Source: DATJBC01 sp035515515 (GTDB lineage: Bacteria; Actinomycetota; Acidimicrobiia; Acidimicrobiales; UBA8190). From it: a stretch of 18,125 nucleotides of DNA. The DNA lies in NCBI GenBank assembly GCA_035515515.1, contig DATJBC010000155.1, positions 1 to 18,125 of the forward strand, given 5' to 3'. The position numbers and the translations under genes are program-made. The notes under the pieces were generated by a model, which saw nothing but the letters and a program-made list of their open reading frames with translations, had not been told where the DNA came from and did no database searches. Shown here in pieces: positions 1 through 6,161 of the stretch (the stretch's first letter is position 1; every line of letters starts with the position of its first letter).

Positions 1-1140
1 CTCGTCGTGAGCAAGTGGGTCCCGGTTCCCGCCAACGACGGGGGCAAACAGCGCACGCTGGCAGTGGCCACCCGCCTGGCCCGCCACGCGGACGTGGTGC
101 TGTGTGCCTATGACGACGGCTCGGCCGCCCCAGGCCCGCTCGAGCGTCTGGGCGTTGAGGTGCGCAGCGTCCCGTGGCGTCCGACTCCCGCGCGCGTGGC
201 GGCGGGCATGGCCCGTACCCGGAGTGCGACCGCGGGACGCTTCTACCACCAGGCGCTGCGCGCCGCGGTACTGGCGGCCAGCTCCGACGGGCCACTCGAC
301 GTGCTGCAGGTGGAGTACCTCCAGATGGCCCCGATCGTCGCCGGTGTGGACGCCGCGGCCCGGATCATCGACCTCCACAACGTGGAGTCCGCCCTGGTGC
401 GCAGCTACGGCCGCACGGCCCGGCTGTCGCCCGCCACCGTGGTGGCGCGCGCCGAGGCCCGGGCCCTCGCCGCGGTGGAGCGCGCCGTGCTGCCCGGCTT
501 CGACACCGTGGTGGTCGTGAGCGAGCGCGAGCGCGGCCGGCTCCCGGCGGGGCTCCCCGACGTCATCGTCTGCCCCAACGGGCGCGACGCCGACCCCGCC
601 GGCCCCCCGCCGCCGGCGTCCGCACCGGTGGCCGTGTTCGTGGCCACCATGGGATGGGCGCCCAACGTCGACGCCGCGCTGTGGCTGGGGCGCGACGTCT
701 GGCCGGGCGTCCTCGCCCGCTGCCCCGAGGCGCGCCTCCTCCTGGTGGGACGCGAGCCCACCGCCGCGGTGCGGGCCCTGGCGTCGCCGTCGGTGGAGGT
801 GTCGGGCACCGTGGACGACGTCCGTCCCTACCTGGCGCGTGCCCGCGTGGCCGTCGCCCCCCTGCGCAGCGGGGGAGGCACGCGCCTCAAGATCCTCGAG
901 GCCCTGGACGCGGCCCGTCCCGTGGTGGCCACCTCCGTCGCCGTGGACGGCCTCGAGGACCTGGTGGGCCGGGGCGTGGTGGTGGCCGACGACGCCTCCT
1001 CCATGGTCGAGGCGCTCGTCACCCTGCTGGGCGACGGCCAGGAGGCGTCGGCCCTGGGGGCCCAAGGACACGACGCCGTGGCGGCCGAGCACAGCTGGGA
1101 CGCGGCGCTCACCCCGCTGTTGGCCCTGGTGGCGTCGTGA
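1..1140 (+). CDS. GT4-type glycosyltransferase (5' end outside window)
   Basis: Predicted cytoplasmic GT-B glycosyltransferase that would transfer a sugar from an activated donor onto a surface-polysaccharide precursor; donor and acceptor are unknown. The frame is open to base 1 and reads LVVSKWVPVPANDGGKQR, the usual beta-strand plus donor-loop start of the family, so the GTG at base 7 is probably internal and only a few codons are missing. The N-terminal half resembles the sugar transferases of PEP-CTERM/EpsH-type clusters (IIDLHNVES, then a helical segment and VVVVSERER). The C-terminal half has the family-4 donor site APLRSGGGTRLKILEAL at about residues 285-301, followed by RPVVATSVAVDGLE. 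It is the first gene of a polysaccharide block, followed 237 nt later by a Wzz/BY-kinase. Family assignment is secure; substrate is not. Confidence 0.88.
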   Translation, partial: LVVSKWVPVPANDGGKQRTLAVATRLARHADVVLCAYDDGSAAPGPLERLGVEVRSVPWRPTPARVAAGMARTRSATAGRFYHQALRAAVLAASSDGPLDVLQVEYLQMAPIVAGVDAAARIIDLHNVESALVRSYGRTARLSPATVVARAEARALAAVERAVLPGFDTVVVVSERERGRLPAGLPDVIVCPNGRDADPAGPPPPASAPVAVFVATMGWAPNVDAALWLGRDVWPGVLARCPEARLLLVGREPTAAVRALASPSVEVSGTVDDVRPYLARARVAVAPLRSGGGTRLKILEALDAARPVVATSVAVDGLEDLVGRGVVVADDASSMVEALVTLLGDGQEASALGAQGHDAVAAEHSWDAALTPLLALVAS

Positions 1141-1158
1141 CCGGACCGCCGCCCCCCG

Positions 1159-1171
1159 GCCCCTCCGGGGC
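1159..1171 (+). terminator. weak GC hairpin after the glycosyltransferase
   Basis: GCCCC / TCC loop / GGGGC, a 5-bp stem starting 19 nt after the glycosyltransferase stop. There is no T tract. A short stem like this is common by chance in such GC-rich DNA, so it is only a possible terminator. Confidence 0.2.
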
Positions 1172-1230
1172 GGGCTCCCCGGCCCCGGCCCTGGTGGCCG
1201 CCGTGGCCGGGATTGGGGCAAAGGGCCAGG

Positions 1231-1236
1231 TAGAAT
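1231..1236 (+). promoter_or_regulatory. candidate -10 box for the Wzz/BY-kinase gene
   Basis: TAGAAT lies in an unusually AT-rich spot of the gap and matches the actinobacterial TAnnnT -10 form. No convincing -35 hexamer lies 16-18 nt upstream. Transcription from here would give a leader of roughly 135 nt containing the 1267-1291 hairpin. Confidence 0.35.
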
Positions 1237-1266
1237 TGAGGGTCGAGAACCGTCGCCTCGCAGCCG

Positions 1267-1291
1267 GCAGGGCCCTGTGGGCGGGCCCTGC
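1267..1291 (+). promoter_or_regulatory. perfect 9-bp hairpin in the kinase leader
   Basis: GCAGGGCCC (1267-1275) pairs perfectly with GGGCCCTGC (1283-1291) around a 7-nt loop. It sits in the presumed 5' leader, about 87 nt before the kinase ATG. The aligned part of the intact paralogue near 7480-7504 cannot form it, so the structure arose after the copies diverged. It could be an attenuator, an RNA-stability element, or chance in GC-rich DNA. Confidence 0.4.
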
Positions 1292-1377
1292 GCGCCGTGC
1301 GGTGACTCCCGGGGGTGGGAGCTTGAGGGCTGTGCGCACGTTCGATCCCGAGCACCGACACGAGGTGGTGTGACGCC

Positions 1378-2913
1378 ATGGAGCTTCGCCAAGTCCTGCG
1401 GGACATCCGGCAGAACATCGGGGTGGCGCTGGCCGCCCTCGTGGTGTGTGTCGTGGTGGGCGGCGCGGCGGCCTTCCTCCCCAAGGCCCACTACCAGGCG
1501 TCGGTGACCGTCCTCGTGCAGCCCGCCGTCAACTCCGACGCGTCGAACGCCGTCCCCGCCATCCAGCTGATCCTGCCCCAGCTCCCCGCGCTGGCGAGCG
1601 ACCCCAACCTCGTGGCCGCGGCCCGCGACACCCTGTCGCGCGCGGACCGCGCCTCGGGGGCCGACGTGTCGGCCACCGCCGATCCCTCGACGGACATCCT
1701 CACCATCACGGCCACCAGCGTGAGCGCCAAGGCGGCCGCCGACTACGCCAACGCGGTGGAGAAGGCGGTCAGCGCGCTGCCCTCGATCCAGAGGAACTCC
1801 AGCGTCTACAGCCTGATCGTGCCGTCGCAGGCGCAGGTCCCGGGCAGCCCCACCAACCCGCGCATGCCGATCCTCATCGGCGCGGCGGCCTTCGGCGTCA
1901 TCCTGGCCGTGTTCGCCGCGCTGTGGGCGGCCGGCATCCGGCGCCGGCTCAGCCGCGTGACCGAGGTGAAGGAGCGCATCGGCGCCAACGTCCTGGCCGA
2001 GATCCCGCGCTCGTCCAGCCCGGGGCTGCGCCCCACCGAGCTCTTCGTCAAGCACGCCGAGCCCATGGCCATGGAGGCCTTCCAGGAACTGCGCAGCAAC
2101 CTGCTCATCAGCCTCCCGGCCGGGGCCACGGCCGCCATCGGCGTGACCTCGTGCGACCCGGGCGAGGGCAAGACGTCGGTGGCCACCAACATCGCCTGGG
2201 CCCTGGCGTCGGCCGACCGCCACGTCACCGCCATCGACTGCGACCTGCGCAAGCCCGCCCTGCACACCCAGATGGGGGTGCCCTTCGGCCCCGGCGTGAC
2301 CAGCCGTCGCACCGCCGACGCCCTGGCGCACGCCTCGCACACGTCCAACCCGCACCTCGACGTGATCCCCGCCGGCATCATCGACCGCCACCCCTCGGAC
2401 GTGGTCTCGGCCCACATGCCGCTGTTGCTGGCCGAGCTCAAGGAGCGCAACGAGACCGTGGTGGTCGACTGCCCGCCCATCATCGGCGTGGCCGAGACCG
2501 TGCTGTTGGCGGCCATGCTCGACATGGTGATCGTGGTGGTCGACGCGCGCCGCTTCAACCCCGAGCGGCTCCAGCAGTGCCTGCTGCGCCTCGACAGCAC
2601 CAACACCAACGTGGCCATCGTGTTGAACCGCGTGCGGTTCAACCGCAAGCGTCGCGACGGCACCTACGGCTACGGCCACTTCAAGCGGACCGACCACGGC
2701 GTGTCGCCCGGTGCCGAGCCCCGGTCGTCCAACGGCTCGGCGGCCCGCCGTCCCACGCCGGTGCCCGACCGCTACCGGTCCGAGCGCCCCGAGCGGGCCG
2801 AGCGCCCCGAGCGGGCCGAGGCGCCCCCCCGGCCCACGCAGCTGCGCCCCACCAAGGCGGCGGGCGGCTCGGGCGACCCCGACGGCGGCCGCTCCGGCTA
2901 CTGGCAGCGCTGA
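1378..2913 (+). CDS. Wzz-domain / BY-kinase polysaccharide chain-length regulator
   Basis: Membrane polysaccharide co-polymerase fused to a bacterial tyrosine kinase, expected to control chain length and export of a surface polysaccharide. Two membrane segments (about residues 13-35 and 163-187) bracket an extracytoplasmic Wzz-type domain; PGSPTNPR precedes the second segment, as is typical. The cytoplasmic ATPase has Walker A DPGEGKT (Lys265), Walker A' AIDCDLRKP (Asp287, Asp289) and Walker B VVVDCPP (Asp364). The tail is low-complexity and Arg/Glu/Pro-rich, with two copies of an 18-bp repeat (2782-2817; ERPERA). Tyrosines are spread out (GTYGYG, DRYRSE, SGYWQR at the end) rather than in a dense cluster. 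The ATG has a good Shine-Dalgarno (GAGGTGG, 1362-1368). At 511 aa the length fits fused actinobacterial and firmicute forms. No dedicated low-molecular-weight tyrosine phosphatase gene is visible in the window. Confidence 0.9.
   Translation: MELRQVLRDIRQNIGVALAALVVCVVVGGAAAFLPKAHYQASVTVLVQPAVNSDASNAVPAIQLILPQLPALASDPNLVAAARDTLSRADRASGADVSATADPSTDILTITATSVSAKAAADYANAVEKAVSALPSIQRNSSVYSLIVPSQAQVPGSPTNPRMPILIGAAAFGVILAVFAALWAAGIRRRLSRVTEVKERIGANVLAEIPRSSSPGLRPTELFVKHAEPMAMEAFQELRSNLLISLPAGATAAIGVTSCDPGEGKTSVATNIAWALASADRHVTAIDCDLRKPALHTQMGVPFGPGVTSRRTADALAHASHTSNPHLDVIPAGIIDRHPSDVVSAHMPLLLAELKERNETVVVDCPPIIGVAETVLLAAMLDMVIVVVDARRFNPERLQQCLLRLDSTNTNVAIVLNRVRFNRKRRDGTYGYGHFKRTDHGVSPGAEPRSSNGSAARRPTPVPDRYRSERPERAERPERAEAPPRPTQLRPTKAAGGSGDPDGGRSGYWQR
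2782..2817 (+). repeat. two tandem 18-bp units inside the kinase tail
   Basis: GAGCGCCCCGAGCGGGCC occurs twice, at 2782-2799 and 2800-2817, encoding the hexapeptide ERPERA twice in frame. Such repeats can change copy number without shifting frame, altering the length of the charged C-terminal tail. Confidence 0.8.
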
Positions 2914-2921
2914 GGCCGCCA

Positions 2922-2949
2922 CGGCGCCCCGGTGACGGCCGGGGCGCCG
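2922..2949 (+). terminator. 11-bp GC hairpin after the kinase gene
   Basis: CGGCGCCCCGG (2922-2932) pairs perfectly with CCGGGGCGCCG (2939-2949) across a 6-nt loop, starting 9 nt after the kinase stop. No T tract follows, as is usual for GC-rich actinobacterial terminators. It separates the kinase from the phosphatase promoter region. Confidence 0.6.
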
Positions 2950-2981
2950 CCCTCCCCGGCCGGCGGGAGCGGACACGCCGC

Positions 2982-2987
2982 TATCGT
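2982..2987 (+). promoter_or_regulatory. candidate -10 box for the phosphatase gene
   Basis: TATCGT (TAnnnT form) lies between the hairpin at 2922-2949 and the phosphatase ATG at 3058, which would give a 5' UTR of about 60 nt. No clear -35 is visible. Confidence 0.35.
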
Positions 2988-3057
2988 CGGTTGGGCCGCC
3001 TCTGGCGCCCGGTGGCGTGATCGCCTCCAGGGCGCCGGACCGGCAGGGCGGGGAGAC

Positions 3058-4854
3058 ATGGACGCCGAGCGCCACAGCGGGGAGGGCGAGCCGACGGCTG
3101 CGCGACCGGGGCGCGTGACCGCCCGGTCGGTGGCCCCGTGGTGGCGGGCGCTCGCCCGTGAGGCCGACGCCGCCGTGACGACCGAGGGCCTCGGGGACCT
3201 CTACGACCGGGCCCTGGCCACCGTCAAGGAGGCCCTCGGGGCCGACTCGGTGGCCGTGCTGCTGGCCAACGACAGCGGGGACGCCCTGGTGGCGCGGGCG
3301 TCGACCGGGCTCGGCGAGGAGGGCGTGGTCGGCCTCGAGATCCCCGCCGGCCAGGGGATGGCGGGCCGGGTGCTCGCCACCCGGGCGCCCTTGATCATCG
3401 ACGACCTCGAGCAGATCACGCTGGTGTCGCCCACACTGCGGGCCCGGGGACTGCGGTCGGTGGTGGCCGTGCCCATCTGGTGGGGGGACAAGGTCCTGGG
3501 CGTGCTGCACGCGGGCAGCTTCCGGCTGGCCAGCTTCAGCGCCGAGGACGCCGAGATGCTCGAGTTCCTGGCCGACCGCCTGGGGTTGGCGTTAGGCCGC
3601 GTACGGCTCCTCGACGAGCACCGGCGGCTGGCCGACATCGCCGCCTTCCTCGCCCGCACGGCGCGGATCATGGCCGAGGCCCGTGACCTCGACGAGGCCC
3701 TCGAGCGCCTGGCCGCCGCCGCGCTCCCCGCCCTGGGCGACATCTGCCTGGTCGACATCGCCGAGGACCAGTCGCTGCGACGCGTGGTGGCCCGCCACCG
3801 CGACCCGGCCCTGCAGGGGTTGGTCGACCGGCTCCGCACCGACTTCCCGCCCGAGCCCTCCGGGGCCCACCCCGCCCCGCGCGTCATGCACAGCGGGCAG
3901 AGCGCGTGGGCGTCGTCCATGTCCGACGCCTTCCTGCGGGAGACCACCCGGGACGCCGATCACTACGCCCTCGTCAAGGCCCTGGGCTTCCGGTCCTACC
4001 TGGCGGTGCCCATCGCCAGCGGCGACACCGTGGTGGGCACGCTGACCACCGTGTCGTGCGGGCGGCCCTTCCGGGCCGAGGACGTGGCCTTCGCCGAGTG
4101 CCTGGCCCAGCAGGTCGGCGCCGTGGCGCGCAACGCGCAGGACCGCGACCTCTCCGAGCAGACGTCGCGGGTCCTGCAGGCCAGTTTGTTGCCCCGCCGC
4201 CTGCCGCCCGTGCCGGGCATGGCCGTGCACTGGCGCTACGACGCCGCCGCCGCCGGCCTCGACGTGGGCGGCGACTTCTACGACCTCATGGTGCTGCCCG
4301 ACGGCGGCGTGTGGTTCACCATCGGCGACGTGGAGGGCCACGACCGGGTGGCGGCGGCCGTCATGGGCCAGCTGCGCAGCGCGGCGCGGGTGCTCGCCCT
4401 CCAGGGCCGCGACCCGGTCGACCTGGTGGCCGACCTGCAGGCGGGATGGGAGGCGATGGGCTTCGACCGCATCGCCACCGCCCTCTTCGGCCGTATCGAC
4501 CCCGCCCGTCGCCACGTCACGGTGGCCTCGGCGGGGCACTACCCGCCCGTGGTGGCCGCTCGCGGCGGCGCCCGCTTCGCTCCCGTGCGCCCCGGGCCGC
4601 CCCTGGGGGCGGCCGACACGGCGGTCGTCCCGTGGACGAGCCCGCTGGCGCCGGGCGAGGTGCTCGTGCTCTACACCGACGGGGCCCTCGACGACCGCGA
4701 CGTGGGGATCGAGCAGTCCATGGCGGCGTTGGCCCGCACGGTGGGGGACGGGCCCCTCGACCCCGAGGCGGTGTGCGACCGGGTCGTGGCGGCCCGGGCC
4801 CGCGCCGACGACGACGTGGCCCTGCTCGCCCTGGTCGTCGTGGAAGGCGCCTGA
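3058..4854 (+). CDS. GAF-GAF-SpoIIE (PP2C-type) Ser/Thr phosphatase
   Basis: Predicted soluble signalling phosphatase of the RsbU/SpoIIE group, which typically dephosphorylates an anti-anti-sigma (STAS) partner in response to ligands bound by GAF domains. I chose the ATG at 3058 (598 aa) because GGGGAG lies just upstream; an in-frame GTG at 2932 lies within the kinase terminator hairpin. Two GAF modules span about residues 40-190 and 205-365 (APLIIDDLE and SVVAVPIWWGDKVLGVLHAG in the first; YLAVPIASGDTVVGTLTTVS in the second). The catalytic domain has DVGGDFYD (402-409), GDVEGHD (423-429), ASAGHYPPVV, YTDGALDD (Asp541) and ADDDVALL (Asp585/586), so the metal-binding aspartates are present. 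The usual GHG of motif 2 is GHD here. No anti-sigma kinase or STAS gene lies nearby, so its target is not encoded in this window. Confidence 0.9.
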   Translation: MDAERHSGEGEPTAARPGRVTARSVAPWWRALAREADAAVTTEGLGDLYDRALATVKEALGADSVAVLLANDSGDALVARASTGLGEEGVVGLEIPAGQGMAGRVLATRAPLIIDDLEQITLVSPTLRARGLRSVVAVPIWWGDKVLGVLHAGSFRLASFSAEDAEMLEFLADRLGLALGRVRLLDEHRRLADIAAFLARTARIMAEARDLDEALERLAAAALPALGDICLVDIAEDQSLRRVVARHRDPALQGLVDRLRTDFPPEPSGAHPAPRVMHSGQSAWASSMSDAFLRETTRDADHYALVKALGFRSYLAVPIASGDTVVGTLTTVSCGRPFRAEDVAFAECLAQQVGAVARNAQDRDLSEQTSRVLQASLLPRRLPPVPGMAVHWRYDAAAAGLDVGGDFYDLMVLPDGGVWFTIGDVEGHDRVAAAVMGQLRSAARVLALQGRDPVDLVADLQAGWEAMGFDRIATALFGRIDPARRHVTVASAGHYPPVVAARGGARFAPVRPGPPLGAADTAVVPWTSPLAPGEVLVLYTDGALDDRDVGIEQSMAALARTVGDGPLDPEAVCDRVVAARARADDDVALLALVVVEGA

Positions 4855-4912
4855 CCCCGCGGGGGCGCCCGGGCAGCGGGTCGGGGACCTCGTGCAGGGC
4901 CCCCACGCCCCG

Positions 4913-4918
4913 TAGTGT
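4913..4918 (+). promoter_or_regulatory. candidate -10 box, near-leaderless, methyltransferase
   Basis: TAGTGT ends 9 nt before the methyltransferase ATG at 4928, so transcription would begin at or just before the start codon. A partial Shine-Dalgarno (AAGGTG) overlaps the gap. Confidence 0.45.
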
Positions 4919-4927
4919 GAAGGTGCC

Positions 4928-5863
4928 ATGGACGTGAGCCCCCAGCGGCCTGATCGTCCCGGCACGGGTGGCCCCCTCGCCTGCCCCGCCTGCGGCGGAT
5001 CGGCGAGACCCGCCGGCCTGACGCTGTCGTCGGGCGACGGTGTCGTGGCCGAGCTGGGGCGGTGCCGCTCGTGCAAGACCCAGTACTGGTGGCGCGTGGC
5101 GCCGGGCACCGACCGCTCCAGCGACTACTGGGAGGACTACAAGTTCGAGCTCTACGAAGACGCCGCCGTGCTGCGCAGCTACCACGAGCGCTACGCGCGC
5201 ATGCTGTCGCTGCTGGCCGGGCTCGGCATCACCCCCGCCACCCTGCTCGACGTGGGCGGGGGGATCGGCAACTTCGCCGCATGGGCCACCGAGCAGGGCA
5301 TCTCCGCCCTCATGAGCGACGTCGACCCCACGGCCGTCGACGCCGCGCGCCGGCGCGGGGTCCGCGCCTACACGCCCGACGAGCTCGGCACCGCGGTCCC
5401 CGGCGAGGGCGTCGACCTCGTCACGCTGTGGGACGTCATCGAGCACACGGCCGACCCCGCCGCGCTGATCGGCCAGTCGCTGCCGGCGTTGCGGGCGGGG
5501 GGCGTCGTCTTCATCGAGACGCCCGACGCCGCCTTCCCCGCCCGGAGGATGCTGCTGCTCTTGCGGTCGCTCACCGGAGGCCGCGTCGACCGCACCGGCG
5601 GCATGTACTACTGGGAGCACAAGGTGTACTTCAGCGCCCGGGGGCTGCGCACCTTGCTGGGGCGCCTGGGCCTGCGGGTCCTCACCGTGGAGCGCTGGAC
5701 CTCGCCGCGCGCCAAGATCGTGAAGTTGTTCGGCCGTGGTGGGCCGCAGGGCGCCTTCGCCCTCAACCGGGCCATGGCGCGCGCCTACCCCGTGGCGCAG
5801 GCCGGACTGGAACGTCTGCGGCTGGGCAACAAGCTCATCGTCGTGGCGCGGCGCCAGCCCTAG
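4928..5863 (+). CDS. zinc-ribbon class I SAM-dependent methyltransferase
   Basis: Predicted cytoplasmic methyltransferase, 311 aa. The N-terminus has a four-cysteine zinc ribbon, CPAC (Cys19, Cys22) and CRSC (Cys46, Cys49). A Methyltransf_23-like Rossmann domain follows, with SAM motif I LLDVGGGIGN (106-115), acidic motif SDVDPTAVDAA after it, and TLWDVIEHTADP, which is typical of the family. The C-terminal part (MYYWEHKVYFSARGLRTLLGRLGL) matches the SAM-methyltransferases found in polysaccharide clusters. The acceptor is unknown. Its place between the kinase/phosphatase genes and a ligase/polymerase gene suggests O-methylation of a sugar or glycan intermediate, but that is inference from context. 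Translation starts at the ATG 9 nt after a TAGTGT box; expression is probably independent of the upstream gene, given the 73-nt gap. Confidence 0.85.
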   Translation: MDVSPQRPDRPGTGGPLACPACGGSARPAGLTLSSGDGVVAELGRCRSCKTQYWWRVAPGTDRSSDYWEDYKFELYEDAAVLRSYHERYARMLSLLAGLGITPATLLDVGGGIGNFAAWATEQGISALMSDVDPTAVDAARRRGVRAYTPDELGTAVPGEGVDLVTLWDVIEHTADPAALIGQSLPALRAGGVVFIETPDAAFPARRMLLLLRSLTGGRVDRTGGMYYWEHKVYFSARGLRTLLGRLGLRVLTVERWTSPRAKIVKLFGRGGPQGAFALNRAMARAYPVAQAGLERLRLGNKLIVVARRQP

Positions 5864-5869
5864 CCCGCC

Positions 5870-5891
5870 GGGGCCTCCGAGGACCGGCCCC
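5870..5891 (+). terminator. possible hairpin after the methyltransferase
   Basis: GGGGCC (5870-5875) pairs with GGCCCC (5886-5891) over a 10-nt loop, 6 nt after the stop codon. The stem is short, so confidence is low. The 11-nt string CCGGGGCCTCC, which includes the left arm, is repeated nearby around 5894-5905. Confidence 0.3.
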
Positions 5892-6146
5892 ACCCGGGGC
5901 CTCCCGCCCTGACCAGGGACGACGCCGCCGGGAAGGGGGCCGCCGGGGCGCCGATAGGGCCCGGGCGACGGCTAATTTCGTTCCCGCGGTGGACGGGTCC
6001 GGGCAGGCGACGAGATCGGGGGGGCGCGTGACCATGCGGCGTCCGGCCGTGCCCCGCGGCGGGGCCGCCGCCGGGGTCCGCCCCGCCCCCGGGCGGGCGG
6101 GCCTCCTCGGCGGGGACCGCGCTCGGGGCCCGGCGGGGGCGTCCGG
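5892..6146 (+). other. ~255-nt GC-rich intergenic stretch
   Basis: No convincing gene is seen. It contains several short GC palindromes and one conspicuous AT-rich island around GCTAATTTCG (TAATTT at 5973-5978), which could be an additional upstream promoter for the O-antigen ligase/polymerase gene with a long leader. I could not match it to a known riboswitch class. Confidence 0.3.
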
Positions 6147-6152
6147 TACCGT
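6147..6152 (+). promoter_or_regulatory. candidate -10 box, near-leaderless, ligase/polymerase gene
   Basis: TACCGT ends 9 nt before the ATG at 6162. This favours ATG 6162 over the in-frame GTG at 6156, which would lie at or upstream of the expected transcription start. No Shine-Dalgarno precedes either codon. Confidence 0.45.
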
Positions 6153-6161
6153 GGGGTGCCC

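Larger units (their letters stand above)
1182..1373 (+). pseudogene. remnant 3' end of a second O-antigen ligase/polymerase-like gene
   Basis: This gap aligns without indels to the end of the intact membrane protein gene at 6162-7586 (matching part 7395-7586). By hand count, bases 1218-1340 are about 65% identical to 7431-7553 (80 of 123), and the corresponding 41 residues are 23/41 identical, including AKGQVE, EN, RLA, AVT, GGG and a final RT. The upstream match continues through ALVA. The TGA at 1371-1373 falls exactly where the intact gene stops (156 nt after AKGQVE begins in both). No start codon or upstream membrane domain remains, because the glycosyltransferase occupies the DNA up to 1140. 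Third codon positions are visibly less G/C-rich than in neighbouring genes (12 of 51 end in A or T), which suggests lost coding constraint. The remnant ends 4 nt before the kinase ATG, so a wzy-like gene probably once preceded the kinase. A conserved leader RNA is the alternative explanation. Confidence 0.72.

Noticed and set aside
174..1373. Reading the wzy-like remnant as part of an intact 399-codon + strand gene overlapping the glycosyltransferase
   Set aside because: Upstream of about 1182 this frame is Arg/Gly/Pro-rich shadow sequence of the glycosyltransferase. Only the last ~64 codons resemble a protein, so it is a remnant and not a gene.
1200..1377. A known riboswitch (c-di-GMP, c-di-AMP or cobalamin class) in the kinase leader
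   Set aside because: I could not find the conserved core strings of these classes, and the similarity to the ligase/polymerase 3' end explains most of the sequence. A covariance-model search would settle it.
2932..3057. A 42-residue N-terminal extension of the phosphatase from GTG 2932
   Set aside because: The GTG lies inside the kinase terminator hairpin; ATG 3058 has a GGGGAG ribosome site, and the extension is Gly/Ala/Pro-rich without domain features.
3592..5109. A 505-codon open frame on the - strand opposite the phosphatase gene
   Set aside because: Low-complexity Gly/His/Arg composition and no ribosome site; the + strand holds the recognisable GAF and PP2C motifs.
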